From NCBI RefSeq assembly GCF_002261425.1, contig NZ_NEVJ01000001.1, positions 62,001 through 126,000 on the forward strand: a stretch of DNA of 64,000 nucleotides, given 5' to 3'. Position 1 is the stretch's first letter; each line of letters begins with the position of its first letter. Under the pieces are notes generated by a model that was not told where the DNA came from, did no database searches, and was given only the letters and a program-made list of their open reading frames with translations. The DNA comes from Bordetella genomosp. 9 (lineage in GTDB: Bacteria; Pseudomonadota; Gammaproteobacteria; Burkholderiales; Burkholderiaceae_B). Positions 15,561-25,202 of this stretch are shown one piece after another. A program made the position numbers and the translations under genes.

Positions 15561-16334
15561 ATGGCAACGCCGGAAAGCGAGTCCTTCGTCCGCACCTTCG
15601 CGCGCGGGCTCAAGATCATCGAGACGATGGGCCAAGGCGAGGCGCGGCAGACGCTCGCCGACGTCGCGGCGGCCGTCGACCTGCCGCGCACGGCGGTGCG
15701 GCGTTTCCTGTTGACGCTGATCGAGCTGTCCTTCGTCAAGACGGACGGCAAGCACTATTGGCTGACGCCCAAGGTGCTGCGCCTGGGGCTGTCGTACCTG
15801 TACACGCTGCCGTTCTGGCGGCAATCGCAGCTGGCGCTGGAAGAACTGGGCGCGCGGATCGGCCAGTCCTGCGCCGTGTCGGTGCTGGACGAGGAAGACA
15901 TCGTCTACGTCCAACGCCTGCACACCAAGCGCATCCTGTCCATGAGCCCGTCGCTGGGCAGCCGGCTGCCGGCGCATGCCGTGTCGATGGGACGGGTGCT
16001 GCTGTCCGGGTTGGAAGACGACGCCCTGGACGCGTATCTGCAAAGTGCGAAGCTGAAGAAGCTGACCACCATCACCGTGGTGGACCGCGACCGCCTGCGC
16101 GAGACGGTCATGCTGGCGCGCGAGCGCGGCTATGCCTGGGTGGATGGCGAACTGGACGACTCCATCGCCGGCCTGGCCGTGCCGGTGCGCGACCAGGACG
16201 GCACCATCGTCGCCGCCATCAACGTCAGCCTGCCGGCCGGCGCCTATCAGGAAGACGCCGCGGTGGCCGAATTCCTGCAACCCCTGCGCCAGACCGCGTC
16301 GCAGCTGCGGTCGACGATGGTGGGGCTGCGGTAG
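15561..16334 (+). CDS. IclR-family transcriptional regulator (PcaR/PobR-like)
   Basis: 257 residues from ATG 15561, which has GGGAG six bases upstream; an earlier in-frame start at 15492 would overlap the operator. N-terminal winged helix (TLADVAAAVDLPRTAVRRFLLTLIELSFV) and an effector-binding domain with GLSYLYTLPFW, SCAVSVLDEEDIVYVQRL and GRVLLSGLEDDALDAYL. This subgroup often governs aromatic-acid or beta-ketoadipate-type pathways, acting as activator or repressor. Divergent from the MaoC/CaiB operon and immediately downstream of a large dyad, so it is the probable regulator of that operon and of itself. Confidence 0.92.
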   Translation: MATPESESFVRTFARGLKIIETMGQGEARQTLADVAAAVDLPRTAVRRFLLTLIELSFVKTDGKHYWLTPKVLRLGLSYLYTLPFWRQSQLALEELGARIGQSCAVSVLDEEDIVYVQRLHTKRILSMSPSLGSRLPAHAVSMGRVLLSGLEDDALDAYLQSAKLKKLTTITVVDRDRLRETVMLARERGYAWVDGELDDSIAGLAVPVRDQDGTIVAAINVSLPAGAYQEDAAVAEFLQPLRQTASQLRSTMVGLR

Positions 16335-16409
16335 CCGTCACGCAGGGCGCGGCGGCGTGCCGGTTCATCCCGGCTGCCCGATGCAGGCTGTCGGTTGCCG
16401 GCCGACGGC

Positions 16410-16736
16410 TCAGGCCGCGGCGTTCTCGTCGATCTCCGAGAAATTGCTTATCTTCACCGAGCCATCGGGAAAACGCGCGATCACATCGAGCTCGCCTCCC
16501 ATGGCCTCGATATGGCTCCGCAGCGTGGAGATGTACATGTCGGTGCGCTTCTCCAACTTGGCGATGGAGGGCTGCTGCACGTGCAGCAGCTCGGCGAGCA
16601 TCTTCTGCGATAGACCGCGGGCTTGGCGAAGCTCTTGGAGCGGCATCTCAGCTAGCATCGCCCGGGTCTTTGCTTCTATGCGCGCGCGGCGCGCTGCCGG
16701 CACCTTCGCGTACAGCTCAGAAAATTTCTTAGCCAT
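16410..16736 (-). CDS. Antitoxin, XRE/HigA family
   Basis: 108 residues from ATG 16736 with GAGGGG upstream. An N-terminal helical part precedes a lambda-repressor-like helix-turn-helix in the middle (ELRQARGLSQKMLAELLHVQ, then PSIAKLEKR), followed by a beta-rich tail (GGELDVIARFPDGSVKIS). Expected to bind and neutralise the upstream RelE/HigB toxin and, with it, repress their shared promoter. Its start lies inside the toxin gene (8-bp overlap, 16729-16736), so translation is coupled. Base composition of the pair is visibly less GC-rich than its neighbours, consistent with acquisition by transfer. Confidence 0.9.
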   Translation of the reverse strand: MAKKFSELYAKVPAARRARIEAKTRAMLAEMPLQELRQARGLSQKMLAELLHVQQPSIAKLEKRTDMYISTLRSHIEAMGGELDVIARFPDGSVKISNFSEIDENAAA

Positions 16737-17094
16737 CGATAAGCCCCTCTTTAACAAGCTGCTGGAGGTGATCGTCGTAGAGACTATCCGCGATTGGTAT
16801 ATGCTCGGCGTACCACCGATCATCCCCTGTTTTATCGCCGCCGATCAGCAAGATCGCGCAGCGCCGCGTGTCGAAGGCATACAACGTCCGTAACGGCCGG
16901 CCGCAATGCTGTGTCCTGAGCTCACGCATTCGGCCGTGTCTAGATCCCTTGATCGCCGTACTGTGCGGGAAGCCCAGAGAGGGGCCGCACGTTTCCAGTA
17001 AGCGTACGCTCGCGATCAACGAATCCTGTTCGCCCTCTTTCAAGGAGCACCACCATTCCTCGAACTCGTCCGTGTATTCGACTTCCCAGCGCAT
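16729..17094 (-). CDS. Toxin, RelE/HigB family (Gp49-like)
   Basis: 121 residues from ATG 17094. Fold markers of the phage Gp49/HigB-type RelE superfamily: VEYTDEFEEWWCSL at the start, IKGSRHGRMRELRTQHCGRP in the middle (basic residues that contact mRNA in RelE-like RNases) and LYAFDTRRCAILLIGGDKTG. These toxins cleave ribosome-bound mRNA. Gene order is toxin first, antitoxin second, as in higBA. The start codon lies only four bases after the predicted -10 hexamer, so the transcript may be nearly leaderless; no Shine-Dalgarno is visible. The frame is open further upstream but across the operator. Confidence 0.87.
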   Translation of the reverse strand: MRWEVEYTDEFEEWWCSLKEGEQDSLIASVRLLETCGPSLGFPHSTAIKGSRHGRMRELRTQHCGRPLRTLYAFDTRRCAILLIGGDKTGDDRWYAEHIPIADSLYDDHLQQLVKEGLIDG

Positions 17095-17134
17095 TGAAAT
17101 TATTCCCTTGATGGAATATTCTGTCAAGGGAATA
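17092..17134 (-). promoter_or_regulatory. Toxin-antitoxin promoter embedded in an inverted-repeat operator
   Basis: On the minus strand TTGACA (17127-17122) and AATAAT (17104-17099) are 17 bp apart, a near-consensus sigma-70 promoter. The same DNA is an 11-bp perfect inverted repeat, TATTCCCTTGA (17101-17111) and TCAAGGGAATA (17124-17134), with the palindrome GAATATTC at its centre (17114-17121). Classic layout for autoregulation by a toxin-antitoxin complex. Confidence 0.8.
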
Positions 17135-17273
17135 TGGGTGCCGATAATCGGCGTCAGGTTCCCAGCCTGAGTTATCAGCTGGCTTGCGGAGAGGTGCCTA
17201 GGTATCGTTCGCGGCGGCGGATCGAACGCCTGGATGCGACGTGTTCCAGCTCCGACGTCCCCGCTTCCGAGAT

Positions 17274-17304
17274 AAAAAAAGCCGGCCCCAAGGGCCGGCT
17301 TTTT
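17274..17304 (-). terminator. Rho-independent terminator of icd (bidirectional in form)
   Basis: Perfect 9-bp stem AGCCGGCCC (17280-17288) with GGGCCGGCT (17292-17300), three-base loop, a run of seven A before and five T after on the plus strand. On the minus strand it lies 35 bp past the icd stop and ends in a T run, so it terminates icd and insulates the toxin-antitoxin unit. Confidence 0.93.
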
Positions 17305-17338
17305 GCCGAGGAAGCGCAAGAACCTTGTGCTTCCGGCG

Positions 17339-19932
<2,594 letters not shown>

Positions 19933-21135
19933 ATGAATCTGCAGGACCTCTCTACCCCCGAGTTCTACCGGGACCCTTACCCCTTGTACGAAAAGATCCG
20001 CGCGCGCGGCAAGCTGTTCAAGCTCGCGCCGCATATCCTGATGACGGGCCATTACGACATGATCGACGCCATGCTGGTGGATCGGCGCATGGGCAAGGGC
20101 TATATGGAAAGCATCCGCGCCCGTTACGGCGAAGACGGGCCGTCGCAGCCGATCTTCCAGGGCCTGGCGCGCATGTTCCTGATGATGAACCCGCCGGCGC
20201 ACACCCGCCTGCGCGCGCTGCTGATGAAGGCCTTCGACGCCCGGCGGGTGGACGCCCTGCGCCAGGCCTGCCAGGAAGTCGCGGACGAACTGATCGCCGC
20301 GTTCCCGCGCGGCCAGGCGTTCGACCTGGTGCCGGCCTACAGCCAGCCCCTGCCCGTGCGCATCATCTGCCGGCTGCTGGATATCCCGGTCGAGGACGCC
20401 GATATGCTGGAACGCGACGTCGGCCAGCTGGTGCAGGCCCTGGAGGCCGCGCCGCTGGGCGCCCCGGCGCTGGAGCAGGTCAATGCCGCGATGCTGAATG
20501 TGGAGGCGTATTTCCGCGGCGTCGTGGAAGCGCGGCGCCGCCAGCCGGGCGACGACCTGGTTTCCGTGCTGCTGTCGGTGCGCGAGGACGGCCAGGGCCT
20601 GACCGAAGAGGAAGTCGTGTCGAACGTGATCCTGCTGTTCGTGGCGGGCCACGAGACGACGGCCAACATGATAGGCAACGCCCTGATCGCGCTGCACCAG
20701 CATCCGGACCAGCTGCGCCTGCTGGGCCAGCGGCCCGAGCTGCTGCCCAAGGCGATCAACGAATGCATGCGCTACGACAGCTCGGTGCAGTTCCTGACCC
20801 GCGTCGCGCTGGAAGACACCGAAGCCGGCGGCATCGCGCTGCCCAAGGGATCCATCGTGTTCATGAGCCTGGGCGCCGCCAACCGCGATCCCGCCCGCTT
20901 CGCCGAACCCGACCGCCTGTTGCTCGAACGCGAGGAGACCGGCAACCGGCTGCTGTCGTTCGGCGGCGGCATCCACTACTGCCTGGGCGCCCGGCTGGCG
21001 GCCATGGAGCTGCAGATCGGCCTGGGCAGCCTGCTGGACCGCTTGCCGGTCATGCGCATCGTCGACCTGGATGATCTGCGGTGGCGCAAGCGCAATACGG
21101 TGCGGGGGGTGGAGGCGCTGGTCGTGGCGCATTAA
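19933..21135 (+). CDS. Cytochrome P450 (bacterial class)
   Basis: 400 residues, soluble bacterial P450 size, with no membrane anchor. I-helix AGHETT (238-243), ExxR as ECMR (277-280) and heme loop FGGGIHYCLG with ligand Cys350. NPPAHTRLRALLMKAF in the C-helix region is typical of the CYP107/CYP105-like bacterial set. Monooxygenase using O2 and electrons from a ferredoxin and reductase, neither of which is encoded in this window. First gene of a plus-strand row with a SnoaL-like protein, an FAD oxidase and a phosphoesterase. GGAG lies six bases before ATG. Substrate unknown. Confidence 0.95.
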   Translation: MNLQDLSTPEFYRDPYPLYEKIRARGKLFKLAPHILMTGHYDMIDAMLVDRRMGKGYMESIRARYGEDGPSQPIFQGLARMFLMMNPPAHTRLRALLMKAFDARRVDALRQACQEVADELIAAFPRGQAFDLVPAYSQPLPVRIICRLLDIPVEDADMLERDVGQLVQALEAAPLGAPALEQVNAAMLNVEAYFRGVVEARRRQPGDDLVSVLLSVREDGQGLTEEEVVSNVILLFVAGHETTANMIGNALIALHQHPDQLRLLGQRPELLPKAINECMRYDSSVQFLTRVALEDTEAGGIALPKGSIVFMSLGAANRDPARFAEPDRLLLEREETGNRLLSFGGGIHYCLGARLAAMELQIGLGSLLDRLPVMRIVDLDDLRWRKRNTVRGVEALVVAH

Positions 21136-21185
21136 GGGCGCGCGGGCCCACTGGCTCCATCGCCGTGGACCGCTGGCTCTATGGG

Positions 21186-21240
21186 CGGCGCGATGCGCCG
21201 TGTAAGGTGTCCTCAAACCCCGTATCAGAGGACACGCACC
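21186..21240 (+). promoter_or_regulatory. Two hairpins before the SnoaL-like gene; the second covers its ribosome-binding site
   Basis: A 6-bp stem CGGCGC/GCGCCG (21186-21191 with 21195-21200) is followed by an 8-bp perfect stem GTGTCCTC (21207-21214) with GAGGACAC (21228-21235), 13-nt loop. The right arm contains GAGGA, the only good Shine-Dalgarno for the ATG at 21241. Folding would hide it; alternatively the repeat is a protein operator. Confidence 0.6.
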
Positions 21241-21630
21241 ATGGCATCCGTCGTCGACACCACCCTGCTTGAGGCCTTCAGCGCGGCCTGGAATCGGCAC
21301 GACCTGCCTGCATTGATGTCTTTCATGCATGAAGCGTGCGTATTCGAGACCGCCGCGGGCCCGCTGGCGTGCGGCGCCCGGCACGCTGGCCTGGACGCGG
21401 TGGCCAGGGCCTTCGCCTCGGCATGGGAAACCGTCCCCGACGCCCAGTGGGAGAACGGCCGTCACTGGGTGAGCGGCGATCGCGGCGTGTCCGAGTGGAC
21501 GTTCACCGGCACGGCGGCCGATGGCTCGCGCATCGAGGTCGACGGCGTCGACGTCTTCACGTTCCGCGACGGCAAGATCCTGGTCAAGCACGTGTTCCGC
21601 AAGAACCGCACGGCGCCCGCCGCCGCCTGA
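21241..21630 (+). CDS. SnoaL-like / NTF2-fold protein
   Basis: 129 residues from ATG 21241, with GAGGA eight bases upstream; the frame is open earlier but only over hairpin DNA. The sequence pattern LLEAFSAAWNRHDLPALMSF followed by YET-like strand (ACVFETAAGPL) and a C-terminal beta sheet (GSRIEVDGVDVFTFRDGKIL) is the nuclear transport factor 2 cone fold, common to ketosteroid isomerases, polyketide cyclases and many uncharacterised small enzymes. Catalytic residues cannot be assigned. Lies between a P450 and an FAD oxidase, so a role on the same metabolite, as isomerase, hydrolase or binding protein, is plausible. Confidence 0.8.
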   Translation: MASVVDTTLLEAFSAAWNRHDLPALMSFMHEACVFETAAGPLACGARHAGLDAVARAFASAWETVPDAQWENGRHWVSGDRGVSEWTFTGTAADGSRIEVDGVDVFTFRDGKILVKHVFRKNRTAPAAA

Positions 21631-21646
21631 CACGGGCTTGGCCGCG

Positions 21647-23035
21647 ATGGATATGTCTGTGGATACGACGAGCCGCCAGGCCTACGACCCCACCTACGAC
21701 CCGCTCGTTTCCACGGGGCCGGGCCGGGGGCAGGACTACGCGCCGACCTACTGGGTGGCATCCGCGGGCGAGCCGCCGGGTGACGATGGCCCCATCCACG
21801 GCGATCGGGACGTCGACGTGGCCGTCATCGGTTCGGGCTTCACCGGCCTGGCGACGGCGTTGTTCCTGGCCAGGGAGCATGGCATCAAGGCCACCGTCCT
21901 GGAGGCCAATCGCGTCGCCTGGGGATGTACCAGCCGCAACGGCGGCCAGGGCCAGAATGCCAGCGGGCGGCTGTACCGGTCGCAGTGGATAGAACGATGG
22001 GGCGTGGATGTCGCGCGCCGGCTCGACGCGGAAATCCGCGAGGGCTTCGGCACATTCCGCGGCCTGGTGGCGCAGATCGATTGCGATGCCCAGCCCGGCG
22101 GGCATCTTTACATCGCCCACCGCGACAAGAAAATGGCGTTCCTGCGCAGCGAAGGCGCGCTCATGCGCGACCGCTTCGGCTACGACACGCGGATGCTCAC
22201 CCGGGAGGAAGTGCACCGCGACTACGTGCGCGACGAAGACGCGCATGGCGCCCTGCACGAGCCCGACGGCATCAGCGTGCATCCGCTGAAGCTTGCCTAC
22301 GGCTACATACGCATGGCGCGCGCGCATGGCGCGACCCTGCATCCGTCCAGCCCGGTCACCGGCTGGCGCACCGAAGGCGAGCGGCACCTGTTGCGCACGC
22401 CGGGCGGCGTCGTGCGCGCGCGCGCCGTCGCGATCGCCACCGGCGCGTACACCGCCGGCAGCCTGCATCCCAGCCTGCGCGGCCGCTGCTATCCCATCCT
22501 TTCCAACAGCATCGTCACGCGTCCGCTGACGGACGACGAGCTGGCGCGCACCAACTTCCTGACGCATGAGGCCATCACCGACACGCGCACGCTGCGCTTC
22601 TACTATCGCCTGTTGCCCGACCGCCGCGTGCAGATCGGCAGCCGCAGCGCCATCACCGGCGCGGACGCGCGGCATCCGCGCCATGAGCGCCTGCTGATAG
22701 ACGGCCTGCACCGCAAGTTCCCGGCCTTGCGCGGCATCGATATCGACTATTCCTGGTGGGGATGGGTGGACGTCAGCCATGACATGATGCCCCGCATCGC
22801 CCAACCCGATCCGGGCCAGAACGTGTTCTATGCCCTGGGCTACGGCGGCAACGGAGTGAGCTTCTCCGCCCACGCCGGCCGGCGCATGGCGGAACGCATC
22901 GCCGGCCGCGCGGACCCCGCGTTTTCGCTGCCCATCTACGACAGCGCGCTGCCCACGCATCCGCTGGCGCCCTTCAGGCGCCTGGGCCAGGCGCTGCTCT
23001 ATCGATGGTATTACCTGAAGGACGAAGTGCTCTGA
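21647..23035 (+). CDS. FAD-dependent amine oxidase-like protein (DAO family, PuuB-like)
   Basis: 462 residues from ATG 21647 (an alternative ATG is six bases on). A leader with YAPTYWVAS is followed by the Rossmann FAD loop VAVIGSGFTGLATALFLA (GSGFTG at 62-67) and the second contact AWGCTSRNGGQGQNASGR, as in gamma-glutamylputrescine oxidase (PuuB) and related D-amino-acid/sarcosine oxidases. The C-terminus has YALGYGGNGVSFSAHAGRRM, the FAD-contacting Gly-rich loop of that family. Expected to oxidise a C-N bond of a primary or secondary amine with O2 as acceptor. Co-oriented with the P450 gene; no glutamine-synthetase-like puuA is nearby, so the substrate may differ from glutamylputrescine. 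Confidence 0.88.
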   Translation: MDMSVDTTSRQAYDPTYDPLVSTGPGRGQDYAPTYWVASAGEPPGDDGPIHGDRDVDVAVIGSGFTGLATALFLAREHGIKATVLEANRVAWGCTSRNGGQGQNASGRLYRSQWIERWGVDVARRLDAEIREGFGTFRGLVAQIDCDAQPGGHLYIAHRDKKMAFLRSEGALMRDRFGYDTRMLTREEVHRDYVRDEDAHGALHEPDGISVHPLKLAYGYIRMARAHGATLHPSSPVTGWRTEGERHLLRTPGGVVRARAVAIATGAYTAGSLHPSLRGRCYPILSNSIVTRPLTDDELARTNFLTHEAITDTRTLRFYYRLLPDRRVQIGSRSAITGADARHPRHERLLIDGLHRKFPALRGIDIDYSWWGWVDVSHDMMPRIAQPDPGQNVFYALGYGGNGVSFSAHAGRRMAERIAGRADPAFSLPIYDSALPTHPLAPFRRLGQALLYRWYYLKDEVL

Positions 23036-23078
23036 ACCGCGCGGCGGCCTGTTTTTCGCGACGCGCCTGCCCGGCGCG

Positions 23079-25178
23079 ATGGAATCCATGAAGACCACAC
23101 TCGCACACGCCGGCGACCGGCTGTTCCGATTCATCGTTATCTCCGATACGCATATCAACCAGGCCGAGGACAAGGCGGCAGCCTTCTTTCCCTTGAACCG
23201 GTTGGCGAACGGCCGGGCGCGCATCGCATTCGCCGCGGCGCGGCGCTATCGGCCCGAATTCGTCCTGCACGTCGGCGACATCGTGCATCCGATGCCGTCG
23301 CACCCGGGCTTCGATCAGGCCTGCGCCAACTACCGCGAACTGGAAAGCGCGTTCGACTGTCCCGTCTACCTGACGCCAGGCAATCACGACATCGGCGACA
23401 AGCCCTGGCCGATGGCGCCGGTGGCGCAGATCAACCCGAAGTACATGGCGAAGTACGAGGCGCAGTTCGGACGGCAGTGGTACACGTGGCAGCACGGGGA
23501 CTGCGACTTCTTCGTCCTGAACACCTCGCTGCTGAACGCCGGGCTGCCGCAGGAGCAGGAGCAGGCCGCCTGGTTCGAGCAGGCCCTGGCGGCCGCGCCC
23601 GACCGCAAGTTTCTTTCCCTGCACTATCCGCCGCACGTGCGGGACGCGCACGAGCCCAGCCACTACGACAATCTCGACGAGCCGGCCCGCTCCTGGTTGC
23701 TGTCCCTGATCGAGCGCCACGGCATCGAGGCGGTTTTCTGCGGCCACGTGCACAACCTCTGGTACAACCAGCACGGCGACACCGAGTTCTATCTGCTGCC
23801 GTCCACCGCCTTCGTTCGGCAGGACTACTCGGAGCTGCAACGCGTCACCCCGCCGGGCGCGGAAGGCGGCCGCCAGGACGTGGACAAGCTGGGCTATTTC
23901 GTCGTCGACGTTTTCGAGCGGGGCCACGTCGCGCGCTTCGTGCGCCTGCCCGCGCAGGCGCCGGACGAGGGCGTGTCGCTGGCGGATACCTTGTCGGACC
24001 GGACGCCGCTGCACATCAAGACCGCGCCGGCGCGGGGACTGGCGGTGGATCCGGGCTATCCCTGGGCGGAAGATGTCGCCGTGCCGGCCAGCGGCGCGCT
24101 CGATGCCTTCGACCACAAGATCGTGCGTAACGACTATCCGCTGTTCGCGCTGTGCGATATGGGCATCGGCACCTTGCGGATCCCGCTGTCGGACCTGATG
24201 CGCGACACGGTGCGCGCCCGCTTTCTCGAACTTGCCCGTATCGGCCTGCGCGCGCACCTGGTGCTGACCGCGATTCCGAGCAGCGCGCAGCACGAGCTGT
24301 TGCGTACGCTGGGCGAGGCGGTCACCGTACTGGAGTTTGTCGTGGCGCCCGCGCGCTTGCGCGACCTGGCGCCAGACCTGGCCGGCCTGGCGGCGGCGCT
24401 GCCGCACGCGCGCTTGCTGATCAGCAAGCTGCGCAGTCCCGCCGATGCCGCGGTCGACGGACTGCAGTACGGTCACCTGATCTTCCACGGATGGATCGCC
24501 GCCGAATGCGAGGAAGCCGCCGTCCTGCTGCGGGAATGCCTGCCGACGGATACGCAGGCCGGCCTCATGTTCAGGGCGCGGATGAGCGAATCGCCGCTGC
24601 AGCTGGCAGAGACGCTGGACGGCTTTACCGCGCGCACCGGCATCGCCTGCGGCATGCTGGCGCGCCTGAGTACGGACAATCCCGCGCTGGCGCAGGAGGA
24701 CGACGCCGCGGCCTGCCGCCAGGCGCTGGAAGCCGCCGTCGCGAAGCGGCGCCATCCCGAACTGCAGGTCGCCATCGAAGGCCTGGTGGATTTCGATCGC
24801 GGTTACTTCCTGCGCCGGGGGTTGATCGACCGTTCCTTCAACCCGCGGCTCGCGGGGGCCGCGCTCAAGCACCTGTGCGCGCTGCTGGAAAGTTTGGACG
24901 GCGGGATAGACGCGGCGCGCGCCGCGTCCGCCGGCGATGGCGTAAGCCATATCGAGTTTCATACCAAGGATGTCCGCTGGACCATATTGATCGGACGTCC
25001 CGGCTGCGCCGCCTGGCGGCAGGCCGCCACAACAACATGGTCGGGAGGCAGTCACTGCTGGTCGTTGCCAGACGGGGAACCGGTGCGGGATCCGGAGGCG
25101 TGTGATCGCTTTCCACAGGAAGCGATGGCATTGCTGTTCGCCACACCCGACAACGTCGCCGTGGCGGACAGCGCATGA
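23079..25178 (+). CDS. Metallophosphoesterase with a large uncharacterised C-terminal domain
   Basis: 699 residues. Residues about 17-290 are a calcineurin-like phosphoesterase: VISDTHIN (Asp23, His25), LHVGDIVH (Asp67), PGNHD (Asn102, His103), LHYPPH (His182) and CGHVHN (His223, His225), a complete two-metal site. The remaining ~400 residues are not a family I recognise; they include strand-helix units such as RIGLRAHLVLTAIP and ELQVAIEGLVDFDRGYF that could form a TIM-like barrel. No signal peptide. Follows the FAD oxidase by 43 bp and precedes a Bug gene. The hydrolysed bond (phosphodiester, phosphomonoester or nucleotide) is unknown. Alternatives for the fusion: a lyase or epimerase acting on the dephosphorylated product. 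Confidence 0.85.
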   Translation: MESMKTTLAHAGDRLFRFIVISDTHINQAEDKAAAFFPLNRLANGRARIAFAAARRYRPEFVLHVGDIVHPMPSHPGFDQACANYRELESAFDCPVYLTPGNHDIGDKPWPMAPVAQINPKYMAKYEAQFGRQWYTWQHGDCDFFVLNTSLLNAGLPQEQEQAAWFEQALAAAPDRKFLSLHYPPHVRDAHEPSHYDNLDEPARSWLLSLIERHGIEAVFCGHVHNLWYNQHGDTEFYLLPSTAFVRQDYSELQRVTPPGAEGGRQDVDKLGYFVVDVFERGHVARFVRLPAQAPDEGVSLADTLSDRTPLHIKTAPARGLAVDPGYPWAEDVAVPASGALDAFDHKIVRNDYPLFALCDMGIGTLRIPLSDLMRDTVRARFLELARIGLRAHLVLTAIPSSAQHELLRTLGEAVTVLEFVVAPARLRDLAPDLAGLAAALPHARLLISKLRSPADAAVDGLQYGHLIFHGWIAAECEEAAVLLRECLPTDTQAGLMFRARMSESPLQLAETLDGFTARTGIACGMLARLSTDNPALAQEDDAAACRQALEAAVAKRRHPELQVAIEGLVDFDRGYFLRRGLIDRSFNPRLAGAALKHLCALLESLDGGIDAARAASAGDGVSHIEFHTKDVRWTILIGRPGCAAWRQAATTTWSGGSHCWSLPDGEPVRDPEACDRFPQEAMALLFATPDNVAVADSA

Positions 25179-25202
25179 AAATTCAAGTCGGGATCGATAC
25201 TC

